A stretch of 64,000 nt of DNA from Acinetobacter sp. CFCC 10889. Its GTDB lineage: Bacteria; Pseudomonadota; Gammaproteobacteria; Pseudomonadales; Moraxellaceae. Position numbers and translations under genes: made by a program. The notes under the pieces were generated by a model, which was not told the DNA's origin, searched no databases, and saw nothing but the letters and a program-made list of their open reading frames with translations. Every line of letters begins with the position of its first letter. Within the stretch, counting starts at the first letter, position 1. Below are positions 46,285 to 55,442 of this stretch, piece after piece. The stretch spans positions 39,596 through 103,595 of the forward strand of contig NZ_LQXQ01000008.1 of NCBI RefSeq assembly GCF_003268395.1, in the 5' to 3' direction.

Positions 46285-47067
46285 ATGACCCAAAAAGAAT
46301 TAAAAATTCAGCACAATTCAAAAATTATAAAAATGATCAGTGCTTTACAACGCTATTATTTCCGACCAACTTTTCTCGGTACTGAAAATCTCGACCCTCA
46401 AAAACCTGCCATGTATGTCGGCAATCATACCATTTATGGTGTGTTGGATTCTCCGATTCTGATTGATTACTTATTCAATGAACATAAAATTGCAGTGGTG
46501 AGTTTGGCGGATCACATCCATTTTCATCTCCCGATTTGGAAAGAAGTGGTCAAGCGAGTCGGTGGTGTCGATGGTATTCAAGAATATGCCAAAGAAGCCA
46601 TGCGACAAGGCTATTCCATCCTTGTTTTTCCGGGTGGTGGACGAGAAGTGATTAAACGTAAAGGTGAAGCATATCAACTGATTTGGAAACAGCGCTTTGG
46701 CTTTTTAAAATTAGCCCAAGAATTTGGTTATGACATTGCACCCTTTGTTGCTTTGGGTGGAGACGAAGTTTTTGAGTTAGGTTTTGATGCCAATATATTG
46801 TTAAAGCAAAAATGGTTCAATAAATTATTGTCCAATAAAAAAATAGGTTCTTTTCTACGTCAGGGAGAAGTCATTCCCTCGATTCCAACGCATATTATCC
46901 CGAAAAGAATTCCGTTTTATTTTAAATTTATGCCCCGTTTAGCCATTGATCAGATTGAAACGATGGACGATATGATTGCATTTCGAGATGATCTGCAACA
47001 GTTGATTTATACCGAAATAGACAATTTAAAACAGGTTCGGGATAGTGATATAGCAGCGTCTAAATGA
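46285..47067 (+). CDS. Lysophospholipid acyltransferase-like protein
   Basis: 260 residues behind TAGGGATACAAC. Acyltransferase of the PlsC/DAGAT superfamily: AMYVGNHTIYGVLDSPIL is the His-Asp motif (with wider spacing than NHx4D) and SILVFPGGGREVIKRK is the FPGG motif typical of DAGAT-like enzymes. One N-terminal hydrophobic segment is weak; likely a peripheral inner-membrane enzyme. Together with the FabH-type gene upstream it suggests lipid metabolism, but the REP element lies between. Confidence 0.83.
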   Translation: MTQKELKIQHNSKIIKMISALQRYYFRPTFLGTENLDPQKPAMYVGNHTIYGVLDSPILIDYLFNEHKIAVVSLADHIHFHLPIWKEVVKRVGGVDGIQEYAKEAMRQGYSILVFPGGGREVIKRKGEAYQLIWKQRFGFLKLAQEFGYDIAPFVALGGDEVFELGFDANILLKQKWFNKLLSNKKIGSFLRQGEVIPSIPTHIIPKRIPFYFKFMPRLAIDQIETMDDMIAFRDDLQQLIYTEIDNLKQVRDSDIAASK

Positions 47068-47153
47068 TCAGAATTTTGTATTTTAATATTGATTGTTTTA
47101 CCAAAAAAATAGGCTAATCTGTTTTCATCAAAATAAATGAAGAAAGAATAAAA

Positions 47154-47552
47154 ATGTACACAGCTTCTTGTCTTTGTGGGGGTATTCAACTGAAAATTAA
47201 TACCGAAATTCTACACGTATTTGTCTGTCATTGTCAGCAATGCCAAAAAGCCCAAGGTTCAGCCTTTGTCGCAATTGCACCGATTGAAACGAAAAATGTG
47301 GAAATCGTTAAAGGGCAAGAATTATGCTCAGAATATTATGCAACAACCAATAAAAAGCGGGTGTTCTGTAAATGCTGTGGTTCACCTTTGTTTAGTGCAC
47401 GTTTGGATTTGCCTGATCTGATTCGTTTAAGAGTCGGGATTATTAATGAACCGTTAAAGGCTGAGATTGCATCACATGCATTTACTGACTATAAAGCTGC
47501 TTGGTTTGAAATTTTGGATGATCATCCGAAATTTAAGGAAAAATTAACATAA
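47154..47552 (+). CDS. GFA-family (CENP-V/GFA) protein
   Basis: 132 residues. Zinc-binding glutathione-dependent formaldehyde-activating-type fold: ASCLCGGIQ, VFVCHCQQCQKAQGS (CxxCxxC-type), and RVFCKCCGSPLF. All expected Cys pairs are present. Many such proteins have no known substrate; the name is by family only. Alone on the plus strand, with weak ribosome site GAAGAAAG. Confidence 0.88.
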   Translation: MYTASCLCGGIQLKINTEILHVFVCHCQQCQKAQGSAFVAIAPIETKNVEIVKGQELCSEYYATTNKKRVFCKCCGSPLFSARLDLPDLIRLRVGIINEPLKAEIASHAFTDYKAAWFEILDDHPKFKEKLT

Positions 47553-47743
47553 TTTGAGAGACTTCTTTCGTAACATAGCATTGTAAAATTGGACAGAATC
47601 AGCAGTATTCCTGTGAGTGCATTGTTATTGAAGGTAGAGTGAAATAACAAAACTTAAATAAATTGTAGAATTTTTAGGCGCATACTGTTCCATGTAATAA
47701 AAAGTCACATAACAAGTAGAATTTTCATGTGAGGAGTATAGCA

Positions 47744-49225
47744 ATGGATCTGATTTCATTATTGAAAGAAAGAGTGATACCTATTGTTTTAAAAGGTGAA
47801 ACAACGGATTTAACCGAGAAAAGTACTGCACTGGCTGAATTTTTTCCATTTTTATTGGCGATTTTAAAGGGAAAGCCCAGTTTAATTTCTTTGTTTCAAA
47901 ATAATTTAAACCCGAGATTAAGTGATTTATTTAATACACGTTCTGAACTGAAAGATCAGTTTTTAGCGAGCGTGAGTCAGCAAGTTCCTCAAGATGAAAT
48001 TGAGCACCTACTCAATCGTTCAATTCCTGCGACTTTAAATGTTTTAGAGGATGAGGCAGGATCGCATGATCCTACAGTCATTCAACATTTTTTAGAGCAA
48101 AATCATGCAGATATTGGAGCAGGTTTAGCACCTTGGGCAAAAGCAATTTTAGCGGCTTTAGGTTTAGGAACTTTGGCGGGTACAGCAAATGTAACATCCC
48201 AGCCTGTAGCATCACCAACACATGCACCAATAGTTGAGGAGCAGAAGAAATCTAACTTTTGGTTGCCATTGATTGCATTGTTGATTTTACTGTTTTTGGC
48301 ATTTTGGTTATTACGTAGTTGCAAAAATAATGAATCCACAGCACCTGTGACGGCAACGGAAAACACTGCAAATGTGAATCAACAGCCTGCGTATTTCCAA
48401 ATTTCAACGGATCATACTGGTGGCTTAGTCACTTGTCAGGCAAAAATTGGTGATCCGAGTTTCATCGATATTTTACAAAAAGAAGTGAAGCAAATTTTTA
48501 CTCATGAAAATGGCTGTGGCGCAGATTCAAGTCGTCATTTTAATGCGGCTTTGGTGGATCAAAATTCACTGGTGAGTGTTTTAAAATTATTGAAAGGTGT
48601 GCCAAATGTTTCAATGATTTGGACTGGAAATCAAATCACTTTACAAGGCGCTGATACAGCAGCTTTACAAGCTCTAGCAGATAAAATTAAACCTTTAGCA
48701 AAAGATGTACAAGTTGTGGTTGAACAGCCTGCTGTACTTGATGAAAATACTGCAGTGACCAGTAGTGTCGATAAAGCCAAAGAAGCACTGAGTCAAATTG
48801 ATCCAAATCAAGTAAAACCTTTAGATATTGCAACAGCGTTGAATCTGCAAATTATTAACTTTGCCTCAGCATCTGCGGACATTCCAGATGTGAATAAATC
48901 TGTACTTGATCAAGCTTCGGTACTGATGAATAAAGTACAAAATGTACAGTTAGTGGTGAAAGGCTATACCGATGCAACAGGCAATGCGGCTGCCAATAAA
49001 ACGCTTTCACAAAAGCGTGCTAAGTCAGTAGTGGACTATTTGGTTAGTAAAGGGGTTGATCCGAGTAAATTACAAGCACAAGGTTTTGGTCAAGAAAACC
49101 CTGTTGCGGATAATGCAACCAAAGAGGGTCAATTTAAAAATCGCCGTATTGAGTTTGAGGTGATCAATACTGAAACAGGCACTGTGCGTACAGTAGATGA
49201 ACAGGGTGTTGAAAAAACCAATTAA
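47744..49225 (+). CDS. OmpA-family protein with membrane anchor and BON-like region
   Basis: 493 residues from ATG 47744 (GAGGAG eight bases upstream). N-terminal about 150 residues are helical and cytoplasmic-like (DUF937-like resemblance, tentative), then one membrane segment near 172-195 (FWLPLIALLILLFLAFWLL). A linker and a BON-like region (about 220-330; VSVLKLLKGVPNVSMIW and similar) precede the C-terminal OmpA domain (INFASASADIPDV..., KGYTDATGNAAANKTLSQKRA, RRIEFEV), which binds peptidoglycan. Layout resembles Mycobacterium OmpATb/ArfA. Followed by a terminator. Confidence 0.85.
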   Translation: MDLISLLKERVIPIVLKGETTDLTEKSTALAEFFPFLLAILKGKPSLISLFQNNLNPRLSDLFNTRSELKDQFLASVSQQVPQDEIEHLLNRSIPATLNVLEDEAGSHDPTVIQHFLEQNHADIGAGLAPWAKAILAALGLGTLAGTANVTSQPVASPTHAPIVEEQKKSNFWLPLIALLILLFLAFWLLRSCKNNESTAPVTATENTANVNQQPAYFQISTDHTGGLVTCQAKIGDPSFIDILQKEVKQIFTHENGCGADSSRHFNAALVDQNSLVSVLKLLKGVPNVSMIWTGNQITLQGADTAALQALADKIKPLAKDVQVVVEQPAVLDENTAVTSSVDKAKEALSQIDPNQVKPLDIATALNLQIINFASASADIPDVNKSVLDQASVLMNKVQNVQLVVKGYTDATGNAAANKTLSQKRAKSVVDYLVSKGVDPSKLQAQGFGQENPVADNATKEGQFKNRRIEFEVINTETGTVRTVDEQGVEKTN

Positions 49226-49247
49226 TTTCAAATGAAATCGAATGATG

Positions 49248-49274
49248 ACGAGTGACTTTGGTCACTCGTTTTTA
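49248..49274 (+). terminator. Intrinsic terminator after the OmpA-family gene
   Basis: A 9-bp perfect stem ACGAGTGAC / GTCACTCGT with loop TTTG and a T-run. It also shows that the next gene cannot start before about 49275. Confidence 0.88.
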
Positions 49275-49346
49275 TTTGCTTTCTCACTAGATTCATTGAA
49301 AAATAGATCAAGTGAAATCATTGCTTTATCAAAGAGAAACAGTCCT

Positions 49347-50126
49347 ATGCGTATCAGTTTTATTGGTTCTGGTCGAGTTGCCACACATTTGGCACAAGCA
49401 TTTGCTCAACAACATGATATTGTACAAATCATGAGTCCAAACTTTGCGAATGCACAAAAACTGGCAAATTTAGTTGCAGCTCAAGCGATCAATCACGTTG
49501 AACAAATGAATTACGAGATTGATCTTTGTGTGATTGCAGTCAGTGATCAAGCCATTTCTACCTGTATGCAGCAATTATCTCCGTATCTTAAAAATACGTT
49601 GGTGGTACATACTTCAGGTAGTACGCATCTTCATGTATTGGCAAAATATTATGAAAATGTTGGAGTATTTTATCCATTACAAACTTTTAGTTTTGAGCGT
49701 CAGATTGATTGGGACAATACACCATTATTTATTGAAGCAGCACAGTCTGAGCAAAGCGAAGTTTTACGAGAACTTGCAAATAGCCTAAGTAACAGTGTAT
49801 ATCAATATTCGTCTGAACAGCGCTTGAGTTTGCATTTGGCAGCAGTATTTGCATGTAATTTCAGTAATTATTGTTATGACATGGCAAAACAAATCGTGGA
49901 TGCTCAACAGGTTGATTTTAATTTATTATTTCCTTTGATGCTGGAAACAGCGCATAAAGCAACACAGTATGATCCGCAAATGGTACAAACTGGACCAGCA
50001 ATGCGTGGAGACCAAAATATTTTAAATATGCATCAAGGGTTATTAGCTGATACAAAACGTGATGATTTAGTGCAAGTCTACCGTTTATTGAGTGAACAAA
50101 TTATGCAAAGACAAGTGAAATCCTAA
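49347..50126 (+). CDS. DUF2520 Rossmann-fold protein
   Basis: 259 residues from ATG 49347, chosen because the longer frame would run through the upstream terminator. N-terminal NAD(P)-type fold: MRISFIGSGRVATHLAQAF and VVHTSGSTHLHVLA, then a helical C-terminal domain (ALHLAAVFACNFSNYCYDMAKQI-like, TGPAMRGDQNI). Matches the DUF2520/F420-dependent NADP-oxidoreductase-like group of dehydrogenases. Substrate unknown. Confidence 0.86.
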   Translation: MRISFIGSGRVATHLAQAFAQQHDIVQIMSPNFANAQKLANLVAAQAINHVEQMNYEIDLCVIAVSDQAISTCMQQLSPYLKNTLVVHTSGSTHLHVLAKYYENVGVFYPLQTFSFERQIDWDNTPLFIEAAQSEQSEVLRELANSLSNSVYQYSSEQRLSLHLAAVFACNFSNYCYDMAKQIVDAQQVDFNLLFPLMLETAHKATQYDPQMVQTGPAMRGDQNILNMHQGLLADTKRDDLVQVYRLLSEQIMQRQVKS

Positions 50127-50201
50127 TGTATTGCAAATAGAGGTTGCGCCAAATCTATGTTCATTTTATAGTCGAATAAGTCTCACAATAACAGCTATAA
50201 T

Positions 50202-50990
50202 ATGAATACACATGCACATTTATTAGAACAAGTACAATGGAAAGATCTTGTCCATTTACAACAAAAAGATGTTTGGTCTGAACTGTTAATCTCTTTGCCA
50301 TGGTTGATCATTTCTTTGGTCATGGCATATTTTGCATGGTATCCCATTGCATTATTTTGTTCATTTATGTTCTTTTTAACAGGCTTACGTCAAGTACATA
50401 ATGCTTTTCATTTTGCTTTAGGCATCAGTCGAGAAAAAACCCATTGGGCAATGTTTGTGCTGAGTATTTTGATGCTCGGTTCAATGCATGCGGTGCAGAT
50501 TAACCATTTACGTCATCACCAGTATTGTATGCAAGATGAAGATGTTGAAGCCAAAAGTGCCCGTATGAAATGGTGGCAAGCTTTTTTATTTGGTCCATTT
50601 TTTCCAATGATGTTACATAAAAAGGCATTTGCGGTTGGGACAAAAACGCAAAGAAAATGGATGAGTGCTGAACTATTGGCAAATGTTATTTTATTGATTG
50701 TCGTGTTTTTTATTTTAGATGTCACAATTTTAAAATATCACGTGATTGCGATGTTTATTGGACAATGTATGACTGCATTTTTTGCGGTGTGGACAGTGCA
50801 TCATGACACTGAAGACCATGTGTATATGGCACGTACAGTGCGAAATGAGTTTAAACGGGTCGTGACTTACAATATGTTTTACCATGTAGAGCATCATTTG
50901 TTTCCTGCTGTGCCGACACGACATTTACATATTTTAGCCAAGCGTTTAGATGCATATGATCCAAGTGTGGAAATTAGAGAAGTTTTCTAG
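50202..50990 (+). CDS. Fatty acid desaturase family protein
   Basis: 262 residues, integral membrane. Three histidine boxes: HNAFH (near 67), HLRHH (near 102), HVEHH (near 228), plus HHDTEDH. These bind the di-iron centre of membrane desaturases and hydroxylases. About four membrane helices. The start ATG lacks a clear ribosome site. Could be a fatty acid desaturase or related hydroxylase; the exact reaction is not set by sequence. Confidence 0.85.
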   Translation: MNTHAHLLEQVQWKDLVHLQQKDVWSELLISLPWLIISLVMAYFAWYPIALFCSFMFFLTGLRQVHNAFHFALGISREKTHWAMFVLSILMLGSMHAVQINHLRHHQYCMQDEDVEAKSARMKWWQAFLFGPFFPMMLHKKAFAVGTKTQRKWMSAELLANVILLIVVFFILDVTILKYHVIAMFIGQCMTAFFAVWTVHHDTEDHVYMARTVRNEFKRVVTYNMFYHVEHHLFPAVPTRHLHILAKRLDAYDPSVEIREVF

Positions 50991-50992
50991 TC

Positions 50993-51014
50993 ATCTACAG
51001 TCTTGTAGATTTTA
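50993..51014 (+). terminator. Short hairpin after the desaturase gene
   Basis: A 7-bp stem ATCTACA / TGTAGAT with a GTCT loop and TTTAAA after it, directly behind the stop. Confidence 0.6.
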
Positions 51015-51035
51015 AAAGCCTATTTTTTGACAATG

Positions 51036-51073
51036 AAAAATCAGCAATAGCCTTGAGTCGTATTGCTGATTTT
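51036..51073. terminator. Second hairpin after the desaturase gene
   Basis: A 13-bp stem AAAATCAGCAATA (51037-51049) / TATTGCTGATTTT (51061-51073) with an 11-base loop, T-rich end on the plus strand. Confidence 0.7.
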
Positions 51074-51395
51074 ATAACTTTTGGGGGAAATGAAGCTTTC
51101 TTTTAGTTGTCAGTGTTTAAGGATCATTAAGAGTAACTCACATGTGAGGAGCTATTTTCTTTTAAATATAACAATGCACTTTAGAACACTCAAAGAAGTG
51201 TTGTATTGGTTATATATTCTATGATTTCTAACTCAAAAAGCTGAGCTTTGAGCCATATTTATTACAAGTTTCACTTACATCATCATGACATTCTCATGAA
51301 TTATTACAATTCAAACCCAAAAGATGAAAAAAATAAATATTGCGTAAAATGTTTTTACATATTGAATTTTAAAGAATTTTAATTAAATCAAAAAC

Positions 51396-51445
51396 AAGTC
51401 ATTAATTATCATAAAAGCGTCATAAAGCTGTAACTTATTTGTCAT
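51396..51445 (+). promoter_or_regulatory. Pho box array of pstSCAB
   Basis: PhoB-binding seven-base repeats (consensus CTGTCAT) spaced 11 bases apart: GCGTCAT at 51417, CTGTAAC at 51428 and TTGTCAT at 51439, with N4 spacers. Two weaker units precede them: AAGTCAT (51396) and TTATCAT (51406). A -10-like TAAAAT lies at 51450-51455, the usual distance for a PhoB-activated promoter. The rest of the 540-base gap holds only terminators. Confidence 0.85.
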
Positions 51446-51532
51446 ATTTTAAAATCAAAATGCAGTTATCCAAAAAGTACGCCATTGTGGAAGTTAAGTA
51501 CTTATAATTGCAATTAAGAAAGAGAGAAAAGA

Positions 51533-52558
51533 ATGCGCTTAAATCATATCGCAATTGCTTTAGCAGTTTCAGGGGCAGCAGTAGCATCTACAACACACGC
51601 AGCTCGTGATACGATCCAAATTGCTGGTTCTTCAACTGTACTTCCATATGCGAGTATTGTAGCTGAAGAATTTGGTAATACATTCCCGCAGTTTAAAGCA
51701 CCTGTTGTTGGCTCTGGTGGTTCTTCTGCAGGTTTAAAACAATTCTGTTCTGGTGTGGGCGACAACACGATTGATATCGCAAACGCTTCTCGTAAAATTA
51801 AAGATACTGAAATTGCTGCATGTAAAAAAGCAGGCGTAAACCAAATCTTAGAAATCAAAATTGGTTATGATGGTATCGTATTTGCTTCAAACTCAAATAA
51901 AGCAGCGTATAAATTACGTCCACAACATGTATTTGCAGCTTTAGCCGCTGAATTACCTTCAAACGGTAAAATGGTGCCAAACCCATATACACGTTGGAAC
52001 CAAATCGACAAAGCATTACCAAATGAACCGATTACTTTGGTAATTCCAGCATCGAATCATGGTACACGTGAAGTCTTCCAAGAAAAAATGGTTGATGCAG
52101 GTTGTGAAGCATATGAAGCAATCAAAAAATTAGACAAAGATGCGATGAAGAAAGCATGTTCAACTTTCCGTAAAGATGGAAAAGTGATTGAAATTGCAGG
52201 TGACTACACTGAAACATTGGCACGTTTAAAAACTTCTCCAAGTGCAGTAGGTGTCTTTGGTCTAGGTTTCTATGATCAAAACCGTGACAAGTTACGTGTA
52301 GCGACTGTGAATAATGTTTCTCCATCTGAGCAAACGATTTTGAATGGTTCTTATCCAGTATCTCGCCCATTATTCTTTTATGTGAAAGGCGAACATTTAA
52401 AATCAATCAAAGGCTTACCACAATTTACAGAGTTTTTCTTGAGTAAAAAAGTTTCTGGTAAAGGCTCAAAACTTGAAAGAGCAGGTCTAATTTCAATGTC
52501 TGATGCTGAGCGTGCAAAAATTCTTGCAGCATTCAAAGCAGGTCAAGGCGTTAAATAA
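51533..52558 (+). CDS. pstS: Phosphate ABC transporter, substrate-binding protein
   Basis: Periplasmic phosphate-binding protein. 341 residues with a cleavable signal peptide (AIALAVSGAAVASTTHAA). Binding motifs: IAGSSTVLPYA, GSGGSSAGLKQFC, NASRKIKDTE and the TRWNQIDKALP, NHGTREVF loops. This is the longer PstS type found in Acinetobacter and Pseudomonas. Behind AAAGAGAG ribosome region and a PhoB-type promoter. A hairpin separates it from pstC. Confidence 0.95.
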   Translation: MRLNHIAIALAVSGAAVASTTHAARDTIQIAGSSTVLPYASIVAEEFGNTFPQFKAPVVGSGGSSAGLKQFCSGVGDNTIDIANASRKIKDTEIAACKKAGVNQILEIKIGYDGIVFASNSNKAAYKLRPQHVFAALAAELPSNGKMVPNPYTRWNQIDKALPNEPITLVIPASNHGTREVFQEKMVDAGCEAYEAIKKLDKDAMKKACSTFRKDGKVIEIAGDYTETLARLKTSPSAVGVFGLGFYDQNRDKLRVATVNNVSPSEQTILNGSYPVSRPLFFYVKGEHLKSIKGLPQFTEFFLSKKVSGKGSKLERAGLISMSDAERAKILAAFKAGQGVK

Positions 52559-52577
52559 TTTTAAAAGATAAAAAGGC

Positions 52578-52610
52578 TAATGGTGGGTGACTGCCATTGG
52601 CATTTTTTGC
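52578..52610 (+). terminator. Attenuating terminator between pstS and pstC
   Basis: An 8-bp stem GCTAATGG / CCATTGGC (one G-U), 10-base loop and a T-run, just after the pstS stop. Probably partial, favouring pstS over pstCAB. Confidence 0.75.
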
Positions 52611-52658
52611 TAAGCAGTGTTTTTTCAAGCACGACATTGAGAAAACTGTGGAGAATGC

Positions 52659-54038
52659 ATGAATCTGCTACTTATTGGCGTGTTATTGGCTCTCGTGGCA
52701 ATCGCGTATCAAATCGGATTAAGTAAAAGTCGAAATATAGCGGGTAAAGGGAAAAACTCAGCTACCTTACATTCACGTCCAGGTTACTATGGGGCACTGG
52801 TTGCTTTGTGGTGTGGGATTCCAGCATTTTTGATTTTAATTGTATGGAATCTGGTTGAGCCTAATTTATTAAAACAGATTATTTTAAATCATGTTCCTGC
52901 ATCAGTTGTCGCATCTTCCGATCATGCTAGTCTTCAAGTTCTTGTTGAGCGTGTTAAAGCGATTGCTTCTGGCTTTGGGGTGAGTGATACACCTGCTGCA
53001 TATGAAGTTGCCGCAGCTGCAGAGTTAAAGAAAGTTCAAACAATTGGTTCATTTGCTAAATTTGCTGTGGTGATTTGTGCAGCATTACTTGGTTTAGTTT
53101 GGGCGAAAAAGCGTGTCGAAAAACAATACAGAGCACGTAATAAAGTTGAAAAAGCCATTAATGTGGCATTGGCACTATGTTCTGGTGTTGCGATTTTAAC
53201 CACAATTGGTATCGTGATGTCGATGTTTAGTGAAGCAATGCGCTTCTTCCAATTTGTCAGCCCATTAGAATTTTTCTTAGGCACAGAATGGAATCCTGGC
53301 TTCAGTACATCAGGAAGTGCGGAAGGAAGTTATGGTTTATTACCACTTCTTTGGGGCACACTCATGGTCAGTATTGTGGCACTTGTGGTTGCAGTTCCTA
53401 TTGGTTTAATGATTGCAATTTATTTGGCTGAATATGCTTCTCCTCGATTCCGTTCTTGGGCAAAACCAGCCATTGAAATTTTAGCGGGTATTCCAACCAT
53501 CGTGTATGGCGTATTTGCCTTGATGATCATTGGTCCATTTTTCAAAATGGCAGGTGATACGATTGGTTTGAATATTAATGCAACCAGCGCATTAACTGCA
53601 GGTTTCGTGATGGGGATTATGATCATCCCATTCGTATCATCATTGTCTGACGATATTATTACCCAAGTGCCACGAGCTTTACGTGATGGTTCTTTGGGAC
53701 TAGGTGCAACTAAGTCTGAAACCATTCGCCGTGTGGTGATGCCTGCTGCATTGCCTGGTGTTATTGGTGCATTCTTGTTGGCTGCATCTCGTGCGATTGG
53801 TGAGACTATGATTGTGGTCTTGGCAGCTGGGAATAGCCCATTATTGCATGTTAATCCACTTGAAGCAGTTTCAACAGTGACAGTCACAATCGTCAACCAA
53901 TTGACAGGTGATACAGACTTTGCAAGTCCACAAGCATTGGTGGCATTTGCCTTAGGTTTGACTTTGTTTGTGATTACATTGGGTCTAAATATCGTTGCAC
54001 TTTACATTGTGCGTAAATATCGTGAGCAATACGAATGA
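52659..54038 (+). CDS. pstC: Phosphate ABC transporter, permease PstC
   Basis: Inner-membrane permease. 459 residues against 319 in E. coli: the extra length is an N-terminal part with a membrane segment, a loop and a basic linker (up to about 175). The permease core shows the EAA-type loop PRALRDGSLGLGATKSETIRRVVMPAALPGV. Start ATG behind GGAG. The pstA start overlaps the stop by four bases (ATGA). Confidence 0.94.
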   Translation: MNLLLIGVLLALVAIAYQIGLSKSRNIAGKGKNSATLHSRPGYYGALVALWCGIPAFLILIVWNLVEPNLLKQIILNHVPASVVASSDHASLQVLVERVKAIASGFGVSDTPAAYEVAAAAELKKVQTIGSFAKFAVVICAALLGLVWAKKRVEKQYRARNKVEKAINVALALCSGVAILTTIGIVMSMFSEAMRFFQFVSPLEFFLGTEWNPGFSTSGSAEGSYGLLPLLWGTLMVSIVALVVAVPIGLMIAIYLAEYASPRFRSWAKPAIEILAGIPTIVYGVFALMIIGPFFKMAGDTIGLNINATSALTAGFVMGIMIIPFVSSLSDDIITQVPRALRDGSLGLGATKSETIRRVVMPAALPGVIGAFLLAASRAIGETMIVVLAAGNSPLLHVNPLEAVSTVTVTIVNQLTGDTDFASPQALVAFALGLTLFVITLGLNIVALYIVRKYREQYE

Positions 54039-55429
54039 GTACATCAAATACATCTCCAGTGGATCAAAATGTATTTGATCCTCGTTTAGCAGAAGAATTA
54101 CGCCAAAAGCGTAAAGCAAAAATTGAAAAATCGTTGGCTTCGCGTCATCGTACTGAAAAATCTTTCCGTTTCTTTGGTTTAGCTTCAGTGATCATTGGAT
54201 TAGCATTTGTTGCATTACTTTTTGGAAGCATTTTAGCCAAAGGTTTACCTGCATTTTGGCAAGCAAGTGTCAATGTTCCTGTCTATTTTGATCCAAAAAT
54301 CATTGATGCAGGTCCACAGCCAACACAGTCTCAAAATGAATCGCCAGCACAATTTCAAGAACGTTTTGTGGAATGGCAAACCAAGATGGGGATGGTTGAT
54401 TGGGATGCTTTACTTGTAAATGGTATGATTACAAAAGACCCGAAATTAGCAGAATATCGTGATGATTTGGGGAGTATTTACACCAGTTCAGAAGCATATC
54501 GCTTACGTGATATGGTGATGAAAGATCCTGCATTGATTGGTCAAAAGAAAGATGTAAAAGTCTTGGCAGATGCAAATATTGATGTGTGGCTTGCAGGTAA
54601 TATTGACCGTACTTTACCTGATGATCAGCAACAATTAAGTCCTGAAGTGCGTAAATTAGCCGATACGATGGTGGCATCGGGTGATATGGATCGTACTTTC
54701 AATACACAATTATTCACCAATCCAGACTCTCGCAGTTCTCCTGCAACGGCAGGTTTAGCGGGTGCATTCATGGGTTCATTGTTCATGATGCTGATCGTGA
54801 TTTTTATCTCGATTCCAATCGGTGTAGCATCTGCGGTTTACCTTGAAGAATTTGCAAAACAAAACTGGTTAACGGACATCATTGAAGTCAATATTAATAA
54901 TTTGGCTGCTGTTCCTTCGATTGTATTTGGTTTGTTGGGTGCTTCGATCTTTGTAGGTTGGATGCATATGCCAATTTCTGCACCATTGGTTGGTGGTTTG
55001 GTCTTAAGCCTAATGACTTTACCTACAGTCATCATTACTACACGTGCTTCATTAAAAGCTGTACCACCTTCGATTCGTCAAGCCGCTTTGGGTCTCGGTG
55101 CATCACGTGTACAAACCATTTTCCATCATGTTTTACCTTTGGCTTTACCTGGTATTTTAACGGGTGCGATTATTGGTGTTGCACAAGCACTCGGTGAAAC
55201 TGCACCGTTACTCTTGATTGGGATGAGCGCATTCGTTGCGAATATTCCTGCAACGCCTTTAGATCAATCAACGGCTTTACCTGTACAAGTATTCTTATGG
55301 CAAGGTAATGAATTACGTAACTTCTTTGAGGGGCGTACTGCGGCTGCCATTATTGTATTACTTGGCTTAATGATTTTACTCAATAGCTTTGCAATTTGGT
55401 TGCGTAAGAAGTTTGAAGTACGCTGGTAA
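54035..55429 (+). CDS. pstA: Phosphate ABC transporter, permease PstA
   Basis: Partner permease of PstC. 464 residues, larger than the 296 of E. coli because of an inserted loop of about 170 residues (about 70-240) after the first membrane helix, presumably periplasmic. Core motif: VPPSIRQAALGLGASRVQTIFHHVLPLALPG. Start overlaps pstC by four bases; pstB follows 13 bases after the stop. Confidence 0.94.
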   Translation: MSTSNTSPVDQNVFDPRLAEELRQKRKAKIEKSLASRHRTEKSFRFFGLASVIIGLAFVALLFGSILAKGLPAFWQASVNVPVYFDPKIIDAGPQPTQSQNESPAQFQERFVEWQTKMGMVDWDALLVNGMITKDPKLAEYRDDLGSIYTSSEAYRLRDMVMKDPALIGQKKDVKVLADANIDVWLAGNIDRTLPDDQQQLSPEVRKLADTMVASGDMDRTFNTQLFTNPDSRSSPATAGLAGAFMGSLFMMLIVIFISIPIGVASAVYLEEFAKQNWLTDIIEVNINNLAAVPSIVFGLLGASIFVGWMHMPISAPLVGGLVLSLMTLPTVIITTRASLKAVPPSIRQAALGLGASRVQTIFHHVLPLALPGILTGAIIGVAQALGETAPLLLIGMSAFVANIPATPLDQSTALPVQVFLWQGNELRNFFEGRTAAAIIVLLGLMILLNSFAIWLRKKFEVRW

Positions 55430-55442
55430 TTGAGGACAAAAT

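Noticed and set aside
49242..49346. Longer start for the DUF2520 gene
   Set aside because: It would run through the terminator of the OmpA-family gene at 49248-49274, and the Rossmann motif starts at MRISFIG.
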